DNA from: Candidatus Aminicenantota bacterium
Lineage (GTDB): Bacteria > Acidobacteriota > Aminicenantia > Aminicenantales > Saccharicenantaceae
Length of the DNA: 33,623 bases
Reading direction: 5' to 3'
Assembly (NCBI GenBank): GCA_002877915.1
Contig: PNJE01000063.1
Span: 1 to 33,623, forward strand
This document shows positions 1-9,850 of the stretch, in pieces (the first letter of the stretch is position 1; every line of letters begins with the position of its first letter). The notes beneath the pieces were generated by a model. It searched no databases. It worked only from the letters and a program-made list of their open reading frames with translations, and was not told where the DNA came from. A program made the translations under genes and the position numbers.

Positions 1-1358
1 TTCCCGCCGGCATTGTCGGCAATAGGTCCATAAGCATCGGTCGCCAGAGTGATGCCGAGAGTCGAAAGCATGCCGACCGCCGCAATGCCTATTCCATAGA
101 GCCCGTGCCCGACATCCAGAAAATTAAAATTAGAGGCGAAAAGATAAGCCAGGACAGTTCCAATGGCTACAGAAATTACGGGGATATAGGTTGAGAGCAT
201 GCCTGTGCCGATTCCAGTAATGATAACTGTCCCCGCCCCGGTGGCTGCACTATCGGCAATCCTTTGAGTTGGCTTGAAAGAATGCGAGGTGAAATACTCA
301 GTGGACTTCCCGATGATTATCCCGGCAATCAGGCCAGAAAGTATGGCCAGCCAGATTCCAATTGAGAGATTCAGCCAGCGGACTATAAAATAAGATCCAA
401 TCATGATCAGGAGAGAACTGGCATTAATTCCCCGGCCGAGAGCATTTATTAAGTCCTTTTGGGTAGCTCCTTCTTTAGTTCTTACTAAAAAAATCCCCAG
501 GATAGACAAGATGGTCCCTATCCCGGCCACGATCATAGGAGCGATAACCGAATTAAGTTGAAGAGCACCCTGTCCGGCGAAGGCTGAAGCTCCCAGGGCG
601 GCAGTCGCCAGAATGGAGCCAGCATAAGATTCATAGAGGTCGGCTCCCATGCCAGCTACATCGCCCACATTGTCCCCGACATTGTCAGCAATAACCGCTG
701 GATTCCTGGGATCATCCTCAGGGATGTTAGACTCAATTTTGCCCACCAGGTCGGCCCCGACATCAGCCGCCTTAGTGTAAATTCCACCGCCTACCCTGGC
801 AAACAGAGCCTGGGTTGAAGCTCCCATGCCAAAGGTAATCATCGTGGTGGTGATTAAAATTAAATTATGAGAATCAGAAATCGGGTAAAAATGCTTTAAA
901 ATCAAAAACCACATGGAAATATCAAAAAGGGCCAGGCCAACTACTACCAGCCCCATAACCGCTCCACTTCTAAAAGCAATTTTTAAGGCACTGTCTAAAG
1001 AATTCCGGGCAGCATTGGCTGTTCGGGCGGAGGCATAAGTCGCTGTTTTCATGCCAAAATATCCGGATAGGGCGGAGAAAAAACCTCCGGTCAGAAAAGC
1101 CACTGGCACCCAGTTGTTCTGGACTTTCAGAACGAACGCCAGGAAAGCCAGTAAAACAACCAGGCAGGCAAAAACTATTGCCACCACCTTATATTGTTGT
1201 TTGAGATAAGCCATGGCTCCCTTCCGGACATAAGAAGCAATTTTAGCCATTCTCTCAGTTCCTTCATCTTTTTTCTTCATCTGGTGATAAAACAGCCAGG
1301 CAAAAAATAAAGCAGAAATTGAAGCCAATGGAGCAATCCAGAAAGCTAAATTGATCAT
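1..1358 (-). CDS. hppA: Membrane-bound proton/sodium-translocating pyrophosphatase (partial, C-terminus beyond window start)
   Basis: Own reverse-strand translation: [57 protein letters not shown]...[63 protein letters not shown]...[12 protein letters not shown]. These are M-PPase signature motifs. AGGAGG precedes the ATG at 1358. Absent from the ORF track because it runs off the edge. Confidence 0.95.
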   Translation of the reverse strand, partial: [452 protein letters not shown]

Positions 1359-1628
1359 CTTTTTCCTCCTGTCAGGTTGGTAATTGATTTATTTAAATTT
1401 GGCATTATTTCCCCGGAAATTTTAAGCTGTAAATTTAACACAAAAAAAATTACCTGTCAAAAAGATGGCCGGCCTTTTGCCCAGCGCCAATTTAATATTT
1501 TTTCACCCGGTTTCTTTTTTCCCGCCCTTATCTACTTCTTTCGAGCCAGTATTCGTAAGAAAAAACTGATCAGCCATATTTTTTGTTGATTTTAATAATT
1601 ATTCTAAGTAAATTAGATTCAGGATTAA

Positions 1629-2366
1629 ATGAAAATTTATGTTGGTACCTCAGGCTGGAGCTATCCCGACTGGAAGACCAGATTTTACCCTCCAGAACTA
1701 AAATCTTCAGAGTGGTTAGAATTCTATTCCCGACACCTGGAAACAGTGGAAATCAATATGACTTTTTACCGGTCTCCCCGGCCGGAAACCTTGAGGTCCT
1801 GGGCTAAAAATACCCCGGAAAGTTTTAAATTCAGTCTAAAGGCCAATCGCCAGATAACTCATCTGAAAAAGCTGATAAAAGTCGAGCATGATCTGGAACA
1901 TTTTGCTTTCTTAGCCAAGCAGATAGGTCCCAAAATAGGCGGCCTCCTTTATCAGCTTCCACCTTCTATCACCAAAAACCTGGATTTGTTGGAAGCTTTT
2001 CTCAAATCACTGCCGACGGGCTTTAACCAAGTGATTGAATTCAGGCATCCCAGCTGGTATACTCCCGAGGTTTATCATCTAATGTCGAACTATCAAGCTG
2101 TTTTTTGCACAGTTTCTTCTAAACTGGTACCCCCAGAAGTGGTGGTGACTTCAGAGGTTGCCTACTTTCGATTCCATGGCCTGACCGGCGGCTATCGCTA
2201 CCGCTATTCAGAAGAGGAATTAAAAAAGTGGGCTGAAGCCATCAACCGAATCCAGGCCAAAGAAATTTACGTTTATTTTAATAATGATTACCAGGCCCAT
2301 GCGGTGTTTAATGCTTTAAATCTAAAAAAATTTCTGGGAATAAATAGCTCCTCTAATTCTAAATAA
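1629..2366 (+). CDS. DUF72 domain-containing protein (YecE-like)
   Basis: ORF with MKIYVGTSGWSYPDWKTRFYP...FSLKANRQITH...YVYFNNDYQAHAVFNA, typical of DUF72. Confidence 0.92.
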   Translation: MKIYVGTSGWSYPDWKTRFYPPELKSSEWLEFYSRHLETVEINMTFYRSPRPETLRSWAKNTPESFKFSLKANRQITHLKKLIKVEHDLEHFAFLAKQIGPKIGGLLYQLPPSITKNLDLLEAFLKSLPTGFNQVIEFRHPSWYTPEVYHLMSNYQAVFCTVSSKLVPPEVVVTSEVAYFRFHGLTGGYRYRYSEEELKKWAEAINRIQAKEIYVYFNNDYQAHAVFNALNLKKFLGINSSSNSK

Positions 2367-2661
2367 AGGCCCTCTTAGCCAGAATCATTGATTCTGCTGG
2401 CCTTCTCACTGCCTTTAAAAAGATTTGAACCAAATCAACTGATTTCGCTTTAAAAGGAACTAAAGCCTGGGGTAATTTTTTAACCGACGGTCAACCAGCG
2501 CAAAAAATTTATGCGGCCTTTAATTTTTAAAGCTCTTCCCCAGCTTGAGCGGATAAATAAGAAAAATAAGGTTCTTAATAAACTGATCTGAAGTTTGATT
2601 TTATTATTAAGCTGACTTAAACTGATTCAGTAATAAATGGACCTAAATACAGGAGAGAAAA

Positions 2662-3261
2662 ATGAAAAAAACTCTTCTCGGATTGCTCTTGGTCTTATTT
2701 TGCTTTTTGCCTTTCAGCTCAGCTTTTTCTCAGAATAAGCCTATGGCCAAGGAGCCAGTATTATTGACTTCCTGCGGGCAAAGTCCAGGGCCCGTGATCA
2801 TCAAAGTAGTTTTGCAAAAACTAAATATTCCTTTTGACTATAATCCTTTAGCCACCGCCGCCGATCTACAAAAAAAGAAATCGGCCGGCCTTCCTTATGG
2901 TTCGGTGATTATTGTTATGGGGGCCAGCCTTAAGGGCATGGGAGCAGCAGGAATTTCAATAGAAGATGAAATAAAAAGAATCTCCCAGCTAATCCAGGAG
3001 GCCAAGAAGGAAAATATTACCATAATCGGAGGGCATGTCGAAGGAATGAAGCGAAGGGCTCAGGGAGCCGCCGCTGGAGATACCACCGATGAACAAAGTA
3101 TTGAGGCGGTAGCTCCCAATTCTGATATTATGTTAATAAATAAAGAAGGCAATACTGATGGGCGATTTACCACTATTGCCCAGTCAAAAAAGATTCCCTT
3201 GATTGAGGTCGAAAAGAACGTCGAATTACTTCAGGCTCTGAGCAAAATTTATGGGAAATAA
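2662..3261 (+). CDS. Secreted DUF6305-like protein
   Basis: Signal peptide; LLTSCGQSPGPVIIKVVLQKLNIPFDYNPLATAADL core; AGGAGAGAAAA upstream of the ATG. Family assigned from memory. Confidence 0.75.
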   Translation: MKKTLLGLLLVLFCFLPFSSAFSQNKPMAKEPVLLTSCGQSPGPVIIKVVLQKLNIPFDYNPLATAADLQKKKSAGLPYGSVIIVMGASLKGMGAAGISIEDEIKRISQLIQEAKKENITIIGGHVEGMKRRAQGAAAGDTTDEQSIEAVAPNSDIMLINKEGNTDGRFTTIAQSKKIPLIEVEKNVELLQALSKIYGK

Positions 3262-3302
3262 ACCTGGCCTTCCCAAGTTTCCGAATCTTTAATTAAATTT
3301 AA

Positions 3303-5384
3303 TTATTTCTTCTTTATTTCCACGAAACCGGCCTTTTCCAGAGCCTGGAAATATTTTTCCACCTCCAGCAGAGGCAAGGGATCATATTCAGCTGAAGCCG
3401 CATTTCTGATATCAAGAATCGAACGTCGTCCATCTATAAAATTTCGCAGTTCAAACTCGGCCTGGTAGATGAGAGGTGAAACCTGAAGATTCATTTCTCT
3501 TAGTTTCATCAGAACGGCCCAGGGGTCAGTCCCTTCCGATTGAGGTTTTCTTACTGGAATCAACCGGCTTAAGCGAACCTCTTCCGAGCTTAAAGCTAAT
3601 TTTTCTGGTTTTATCTTTTTTTCGGCGCAGGTTAATTGATAAATATTTTCGAGCTCCCTCAGCCAGTCTTCTTTTAACTTTTCTAAACCGACAATTTTCA
3701 TTTTTAAATCATTAGCAAAATCCGGGCTGTTTCCGGCGAAAAATTTGACTGAACTCAGAGCCTCTTTCTCCCTTAAAAAAGCCTGTTCTATTATATTAAC
3801 CGCTTCCTTTCTGGCAGCAGCCAGATTTTTGCCTTCGGCCCTGAGTATCAGATCTTCGGCCCGGCCTTTTTCTTCACCCAGACGCTGCATTCCCCGAGAG
3901 GAAACTTCATTTAATATGCTTTCAGCTTCTCCGGAGCCGGCATTAGCCAAAAAAATAACTGAGGCCACCGTCAGAGTCACCACTCGTTTAAGCTGGGTGG
4001 AATCAGATTTGTCAGGTAGATCACCGCTCGTGTGATACCACATATCTGGCCAGCAAATAAACATGACCGCGGGAACTCGGACCGAACCATCAATAAAGAC
4101 AATATGGTCGCTGCCCCCAGAGAATCGGTCAATAGAAAAATAGAAGGGGTCACGGCTGCCAGCCGGAGAGAGCACCGCCATTCCTTTCCAGCCGGCATCC
4201 TGAGCCTGACGCTGACTGGCTCCTAACCACTCGACAAAGGACGCTTCTACATCATTCAAATAAGTCGGCAGAGAATAAGGAGTGGTTTCCAGCCGGAAGG
4301 CACTAAGATTTTTGACCAGGGCTTCACCCACCATGTCCTCATTAAGGTTGGCAAAAAAGTGCTTGGCAATTTCTGGGTACTTTTCGAGATAGGCCCTGGT
4401 GCCAGAAATTTCGGGAACAAATAAAAATCTCACCGACCGCTTGAGAGGAGGAATCCGACCATCAGCCATCAATTTTTTTATTACCCGACCGGCTTCCAGG
4501 ATGGCTACGCAACCCGAGGCATCATCATTAGCTCCCTGTTTGGCAAAGCCCTCAAAAAGATGGGCGGTAAGCACCAGTTCCTCTTCTGGTTTTTCGCTCC
4601 CTTTAATTAGCCCCATGCCCATTTCTTCTTTATAGGGAACCATCTGGCTTTTAACCACCGCTCTCATTCTAACGTTAATTTTTCTTTCCAAAAGTTGTTT
4701 TAGCTGCCAGTAAGTTCTTTCTGAAACCATGAAAGCAAAAGCAGGCCGGCTATGGCTGTCGCTTCGGATTGAATTCCAGCCAAGCTGGTCCCGATCATAT
4801 TCCGGATGGCTGGAGGAACAGGCAATAATTCCCAGGGCACCATATTTCTCGACAGCCAGACTTCGGGCTCTCTCGGGAGAACCATAAACCAGGACAATCT
4901 TTCCTTTAACCTCTTTATCTTTATAATAGGCCTCGCTGGAGCCTGGCCCGACATCGATCAGCTCAGCCGTAATATCAGTAGAAACGCTTCCGGGACATAA
5001 AGAAGCGGGCATTTCTTTAAGATCGGCTATTTTCTCTTTTTGAGGTTCAAGCATCCAGAGCTCGGCTTCTTCCGCATCCCAGGTGGTATTTTCTCGGGTT
5101 GGTAAATCCACTATGGCCGCTTCGTCATAACCATATTCTTTTAGCTTTTCCAGGATAAACCTGGTTTCAAAATAACCATTTTTATACTCATCAGCCTTCC
5201 GGTTACGATTTACTCCAGTCAAGAAAATTTCATTCTGAAGCGCCAGCTCACCGGAAGATTCGTTAATTATTTCTTGAAGAAGAGAAAGGGGTAAAAGAGT
5301 ACGGGGAAGTTTTTCCTGCGGCTGAGCTAAGACCGATGAAGCCAGAATTAAAACCACGGCTAAGGCTATAGCGTTTTTCTTCAT
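3303..5384 (-). CDS. Secreted M28-family metallopeptidase with PA-like insert and C-terminal winged-helix-like tail
   Basis: Signal peptide; TAHLFEGFAKQGANDDASGCVAILEAGRV (M28 HxxD-like/DD metal region), FVPEISGT, GGSDHIVF, WYHTSGDLPDKSD; C-terminal LRNFIDGRRSILDIRNAASAEYDPLPLLEVEKYFQALEKAGFVEI. Confidence 0.85.
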   Translation of the reverse strand: MKKNAIALAVVLILASSVLAQPQEKLPRTLLPLSLLQEIINESSGELALQNEIFLTGVNRNRKADEYKNGYFETRFILEKLKEYGYDEAAIVDLPTRENTTWDAEEAELWMLEPQKEKIADLKEMPASLCPGSVSTDITAELIDVGPGSSEAYYKDKEVKGKIVLVYGSPERARSLAVEKYGALGIIACSSSHPEYDRDQLGWNSIRSDSHSRPAFAFMVSERTYWQLKQLLERKINVRMRAVVKSQMVPYKEEMGMGLIKGSEKPEEELVLTAHLFEGFAKQGANDDASGCVAILEAGRVIKKLMADGRIPPLKRSVRFLFVPEISGTRAYLEKYPEIAKHFFANLNEDMVGEALVKNLSAFRLETTPYSLPTYLNDVEASFVEWLGASQRQAQDAGWKGMAVLSPAGSRDPFYFSIDRFSGGSDHIVFIDGSVRVPAVMFICWPDMWYHTSGDLPDKSDSTQLKRVVTLTVASVIFLANAGSGEAESILNEVSSRGMQRLGEEKGRAEDLILRAEGKNLAAARKEAVNIIEQAFLREKEALSSVKFFAGNSPDFANDLKMKIVGLEKLKEDWLRELENIYQLTCAEKKIKPEKLALSSEEVRLSRLIPVRKPQSEGTDPWAVLMKLREMNLQVSPLIYQAEFELRNFIDGRRSILDIRNAASAEYDPLPLLEVEKYFQALEKAGFVEIKKK

Positions 5385-5526
5385 CTTTTATTCTCCTTAA
5401 ATGGAATACAAAAAGAAAACAATTTTAATTTATTTGTCCGCCGGAAGCAAAGAAAAAGTTTAATTTGTTATTTGGCTTTTCCTTCTGTTAAAATACCATT
5501 GAAAGATTAAATAAAAAGGAAGAAAA

Positions 5527-6105
5527 ATGGTCCCAGTTTCGACGGTTAAAGCTATCGTGACTATCCTTCTGGTCATTGATATCTTTTGGCTACTCTACAT
5601 AATTATCCGGGGATACACCGAAAGCTTACTAAGAACTATCATCTTCGGCCTTATCCTGGGACTCTGCCTCGGTTATTTACAGAACACCAAGTTAGAAAAG
5701 CTGAGTTTCCAGGCGATTAAAAACGACCTCTTCCCAACAAAGGTGCGAACTTATGCTTATACCAAAGATGAACAAAATGATTTATATTCCTATAAAGTTG
5801 TGTACACTTTTCTTGAGCCACCGCCAGAGCTCAAAGTAGAGATGGACCCGAATGGAAAAACTTTTACTATTAGTGACCTTGAATCTGTTAACCAAGTTCT
5901 GGATCAACTTAACCTGCCAAGGGTTAGCGGAGGGGGAAAGGAGCTTTTATCCATTACCGGCAACCAGACCGATCTCGGTCTTTACCGCTGGGACAACTAT
6001 GAAAAAGGAACCCTGACTCTCGAACGAGGCCTGTATCAAAATAAACAAAATATGAAAAGCTATTATTGTATTACTCGAATTACCATAGATAGCCGAAAGT
6101 ATTGA
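5527..6105 (+). CDS. Hypothetical protein with N-terminal transmembrane segments
   Basis: ORF with two hydrophobic N-terminal segments and a soluble C-terminal part; RBS AAGGAAGAAAA before the ATG; precedes the permease on the same strand. Confidence 0.65.
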   Translation: MVPVSTVKAIVTILLVIDIFWLLYIIIRGYTESLLRTIIFGLILGLCLGYLQNTKLEKLSFQAIKNDLFPTKVRTYAYTKDEQNDLYSYKVVYTFLEPPPELKVEMDPNGKTFTISDLESVNQVLDQLNLPRVSGGGKELLSITGNQTDLGLYRWDNYEKGTLTLERGLYQNKQNMKSYYCITRITIDSRKY

Positions 6106-6121
6106 GCTGTCTTCGGCTAAA

Positions 6122-7432
6122 TTGAAAAGAGATGATTTAATGTCTTCTACCGCCAGCGCCTTGATAATTTTAGTGGCGATAACAGCCACTTATCTTCTGG
6201 CCAGGCTTTTCAGGCTCTCTACCGAGCTATCTCTTTTTTCCGCCGCTCTTTCTGGTGCCATTATTGGAGGCTACGGAATTCCCGCCCGCCACCTGGCTGA
6301 AGGAGCAATGACCTATCTTGATATCTGTTTAATTTTTTTGACCGCTACCCTTTTTATGAACCTCCTCCAAGCGGCTGGAGGGGTGGCTTTTGCCGTCAGG
6401 GCTATTCTTCAGAAATTTTATCGCCGGAAGTTTATCCTCTTTCTCCTTCTGACTCTCTTGCTTTTGATACCGGGAGCTCTGACTGGAGCCGGTAGCATTA
6501 CAGTCTTAATTACTGGTTCTCTGGTGGCAGTCGTTCTAAGATACATGGGACTCCCAGATATTAAAATAGCCGCCATAATTTTTATAATTGCCGGTCTGAG
6601 CGCTGCCGCTCCACCAGTCAGCCTCTGGGCTATGTTAACGGCTGCTGGAATTAATATGCCTTATGTGGGCTTTTTCCTCCCGCTCCTCATCCCCTGTCTC
6701 CTCGGAGCTCTTTTTACTATTTTCATTCTTGGCTGGAAAGCTCAACCGGTTGACCTCGAAAAAGCTCTGGCCGAAATTCCAGTACCCCCAGAAAAAATGA
6801 ATTGGTGGCGCCTGGGCCTTCCTTTTTTGGTCTTTTTGGCTTTAATCTTGGCTGGCAGAATTTTCCCTTTCAGCTTTCCGATTCTGGGATTACCTTTAAT
6901 TTTTGCTCTAACTGCTTTAACCGCTTATTGGCTTTCTCCGGTGAGGCTTAATCTCTGGAAAATTTCCCTGAAGACAGCAGATCAGTTACTGCCTTTAATA
7001 GGGACCTTGACCTGTGTTGGCATCCTAATCCAGATAATGACTTTAACCGGGGTAAGAGGTTTAATTTCAGTTTCGGTCGTGACCCTGCCAGCGATAATAG
7101 TAATAGCCACACTCTTTCTTACTTTGCCGGTTTCAGAGGCGGTTTTAATGTGGGGAGCAGCTCCAGTTTTGGGCGTTCCCCTGGCTCTGCTATTTAACAC
7201 CCGGGGAATGAATCCGATTGTCGCTTTAGCTGGGATGAGCCTTATCTGGCCTCTGGGAGATGCCCTGCCGCCAACAGCTATAATCGGCCGCCTGACAATG
7301 GAGGTAGTAGGAACCAGAAAGTCTTACTATCAGTTTCTTAAACAATGCCTTATCCCCGGAGCGCTAATAATTCTGCTGGGAATGTTAATGGTAATTTTTA
7401 GCCATAAACTTAGTTTCTTGACAGTTTTTTAA
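6122..7432 (+). CDS. TRAP/DctM-like large permease subunit-type transporter
   Basis: About 11 hydrophobic segments; GAGSITVLITGS, LSAAAPPVSLWAMLTAAGINMPYVGFFLP, WPLGDALPPTAIIGRL resemble DctM/ion transporter families. Confidence 0.65.
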   Translation: MKRDDLMSSTASALIILVAITATYLLARLFRLSTELSLFSAALSGAIIGGYGIPARHLAEGAMTYLDICLIFLTATLFMNLLQAAGGVAFAVRAILQKFYRRKFILFLLLTLLLLIPGALTGAGSITVLITGSLVAVVLRYMGLPDIKIAAIIFIIAGLSAAAPPVSLWAMLTAAGINMPYVGFFLPLLIPCLLGALFTIFILGWKAQPVDLEKALAEIPVPPEKMNWWRLGLPFLVFLALILAGRIFPFSFPILGLPLIFALTALTAYWLSPVRLNLWKISLKTADQLLPLIGTLTCVGILIQIMTLTGVRGLISVSVVTLPAIIVIATLFLTLPVSEAVLMWGAAPVLGVPLALLFNTRGMNPIVALAGMSLIWPLGDALPPTAIIGRLTMEVVGTRKSYYQFLKQCLIPGALIILLGMLMVIFSHKLSFLTVF

Positions 7433-7442
7433 GGGGTAGATT

Positions 7443-7598
7443 ATGTCAGCCATAATTACCATTCTTTATTATTTTATGCTTGGCTTTTTCTCAGCCTGCT
7501 TTATCTGGAACTTCAGGAAAACTAAAGACTGGCAGCAGGAGATTCTTTATCTTATTATTCTCCTGCCTTTTTTGCTTCGCCTTTTCCGCTTGAAGTGA
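7443..7598 (+). CDS. 51-aa predicted membrane microprotein
   Basis: Own translation: MSAIITILYYFMLGFFSACFIWNFRKTKDWQQEILYLIILLPFLLRLFRLK*. Lies between permease and M14 genes with an upstream AAGGGG; below the ORF-track size cutoff. Confidence 0.65.
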   Translation: MSAIITILYYFMLGFFSACFIWNFRKTKDWQQEILYLIILLPFLLRLFRLK

Positions 7599-7605
7599 GG
7601 TTTCT

Positions 7606-8775
7606 ATGAAATTGGCACCTGGCCGTTTTAGAAAAATTATTATAGTGGTCATCTTTTTTGTCTGGTTCATTTTGTCAGGCCAGAGTTTTTATCAGAGCCG
7701 TCATCTTAAAGAACCGTTAGTTGTCGGGGAAGAGCTATTCCAAGTAAAAAGATTGAGCGATTATTTTCCTGGAATAAATGGTAGCTTCAATGATGCTAAA
7801 ATTTATATCCTGGGCCAGAATAAAAATGGAGGCTCGATTTTGATTTTAGGGGGTGCCCATCCAGAAGAACCGGCTGGGCGACTGGCTGCCTGGCTTATCA
7901 TTGAAAATGTTAGAGTGAAGAAAGGCCGCGTTTTGGTTATACCTACGGCCAATCCAAGCGCTTCCACTTCTACCCGGCCGGGTGGAGCTTACCCGCCAGA
8001 TTATTCGATTAAAACTCCTTGGGGGGAACAAAAGTTCCGCCAGGGGGACCGCTGGTCCAATCCACTGGACCAATGGCCGGATCCGGAAGTTTATATTCAT
8101 TATCCCTCCAGACAGCAGCTGGCTTATATGGATATCAGAAATCAGAACCGAACCTGGCCCGGGCGACCGAACGGAACTATGACTGAAAAAACCTGTTATG
8201 CTATGACCCAGCTTATTCTTAAAGAAAAAATTGACCTGGTAATCGATTTGCACGAAGCTGAGCTTCAATATCCGGTTATCAGCACTATCGTAGTTCACCC
8301 GAAAGGCCAGGATATCGCTGCCCTCGCTTCGATGATGATCAGCAGCGAGGAAGGTTTCAACATTGGGGTGGAGTTTTCTCCCGAAGCCCTCAGAGGACTC
8401 TCGCACAGAGAAATAGGTGATCATACCCCGGCCATTCCTTTCCTTATGGAAACGCCCGAACCATTTCTGGATGCTACCCGAGGGAAAACCGACCAGGAAC
8501 TTCTTTTGACCGGGAAAGATGAATTCGTAATGAAAGCTGGAAAACATGGACTTCTTTTTGAAAAGCTGGATAAAAATGGCTGGCCAATTGACGTGCGAGT
8601 CGGACGGCATCTCTCCTCCATCATTCAAATTATAAAAGTCTGGACTGAATCAAACGCCGACCGCCCGATTCTGATAGAAAATGTTCCTCATTACCAGGAT
8701 CTGATCAAGAATGGAATAGGATTTTATCTGAAAGACCCTTCTAAGGCAGAATCCGGCCGTGTTTTTTATGAATAA
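7606..8775 (+). CDS. M14-family zinc carboxypeptidase / succinylglutamate desuccinylase-aspartoacylase-like protein, membrane anchored
   Basis: N-terminal TM; LILGGAHPEEPAGRLAAW (HxxE zinc motif), VIPTANPSA, DLVIDLHEAELQYP. Confidence 0.8.
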   Translation: MKLAPGRFRKIIIVVIFFVWFILSGQSFYQSRHLKEPLVVGEELFQVKRLSDYFPGINGSFNDAKIYILGQNKNGGSILILGGAHPEEPAGRLAAWLIIENVRVKKGRVLVIPTANPSASTSTRPGGAYPPDYSIKTPWGEQKFRQGDRWSNPLDQWPDPEVYIHYPSRQQLAYMDIRNQNRTWPGRPNGTMTEKTCYAMTQLILKEKIDLVIDLHEAELQYPVISTIVVHPKGQDIAALASMMISSEEGFNIGVEFSPEALRGLSHREIGDHTPAIPFLMETPEPFLDATRGKTDQELLLTGKDEFVMKAGKHGLLFEKLDKNGWPIDVRVGRHLSSIIQIIKVWTESNADRPILIENVPHYQDLIKNGIGFYLKDPSKAESGRVFYE

Positions 8776-9850
8776 AAGCCGGAAAGACCAAAGCCGATAA
8801 GAAAAGAACAAAAAGATAAGAAAAGACAAAAAGATATAGAGATGATTTTTTAGATCTCTCCTCAGGCCAATTAATCCCCTGGCCAGGTTGAGGCAAAGGC
8901 TGAGGATCCCAGGGCAGATTATAACGTTGAACTAAACTCCGAATATTAAGCAGGTGAATTACCGGAATGCCCTTAGCCGACATTTCCTGGATTAGGCCGC
9001 GCTTTTCAGGTGGCGGTAATTTTTTTACATTGGCAAGTCCAGGCGGTAATTCCAGAATGGATGAATCTCTACCCAAATTTACTAAGCTGCCACCCGCATT
9101 GATAAATGCCTTTATCCCACCCGGTGAATTTATTTCATAAAGATACAGATGTTTCTGAACCTTTTCTTGGAATTTTTCACCTTCCAGAAATTTAATTCCT
9201 AAATGGGCGGCTTTTTCTCTGAGTTTCAATTTCAAATCTTCGGGAAATTCTCTTCCCGAATCATCTTCCCCTCCCCAAGAAATCGCCAGAAAGTGGTAAT
9301 GATCAAAGCCAGCTAATCGCCAGCATTCCTCCAGGTCGAGAATAGAAAATTCAGGATTATTAGCCCCCCACTGAGAAGCTCCGACCGAAGCAATAATCGT
9401 AAGGTTAGCCTTGAGAGCCTCAGCCGCACAAATAGAAGCGAGGATTAGAGCCGGGAAAGAACCCGAAGCCCCGAGGGCAAAGTAATCTCCTTCTTTTACT
9501 CCGGCTTTTTCCAGCAGATGAACCAGGAGGGCGGCCATATTGGGATTAGTGGTGGTTCTTTTAGCCTCGAGATTTCCAAGGGTGGTGGTTAGGGGACTAT
9601 GTTCCAGGCCAATTAAACCGGTTTTATTCAGGTCAAAAAAGTTTTTCTCCGGCTGTAATCCCCTTTTTTTTTCGCAGGAAAAGGTTATTTTTTCAGCTTC
9701 CAACATAAGCCGAGCAGCTTTAATTTCAGTTAGCTTTGCCCCATTATTTTTAGGCCGAGGTTGAATCATTCCTAAATAAAGAAAATAAAAAATGAGGCTG
9801 ACGGCAGCTAACAGATAAAGTGTTATAGAGTTTATTTTTGGTTTAGGCAT
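8741..9850 (-). CDS. pgsW: Poly-gamma-glutamate system protein (PgsW-like)
   Basis: N- and C-terminal TM segments; LEHSPLTTTLGNLEAKRTTTNPNMAALLVHLLEKAGVKEGDYFALGASGSFPALILA...ASQWGANNPEF; immediately downstream of pgsC (TGATG overlap). Confidence 0.85.
   Translation of the reverse strand: MPKPKINSITLYLLAAVSLIFYFLYLGMIQPRPKNNGAKLTEIKAARLMLEAEKITFSCEKKRGLQPEKNFFDLNKTGLIGLEHSPLTTTLGNLEAKRTTTNPNMAALLVHLLEKAGVKEGDYFALGASGSFPALILASICAAEALKANLTIIASVGASQWGANNPEFSILDLEECWRLAGFDHYHFLAISWGGEDDSGREFPEDLKLKLREKAAHLGIKFLEGEKFQEKVQKHLYLYEINSPGGIKAFINAGGSLVNLGRDSSILELPPGLANVKKLPPPEKRGLIQEMSAKGIPVIHLLNIRSLVQRYNLPWDPQPLPQPGQGINWPEERSKKSSLYLFVFSYLFVLFLSALVFPAFIHKKHGRILP

Noticed and set aside
1377-1807. Plus-strand ORFs 1377..1589 and 1583..1807
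   Set aside because: First is AT-rich intergenic with no RBS or domain; second is an alternative frame of the DUF72 gene.
2378-2401. Inverted repeat GCCAGAATCATTGATTCTGCTGGC after the DUF72 gene
   Set aside because: 10-bp stem interrupted by a 3-nt bulge and no T-run; too weak to call a terminator.
2400-2640. Possible gene remnant in the 2.4-2.6 kb gap (KGTKAWGNFLTDGQPAQKIYAAFNF*)
   Set aside because: Only a short open stretch, no start, no recognised family.
7846-8628. 260-aa minus-strand ORF opposite the M14 peptidase
   Set aside because: Low-complexity shadow ORF with no domain; the plus strand encodes a clear M14 protein.
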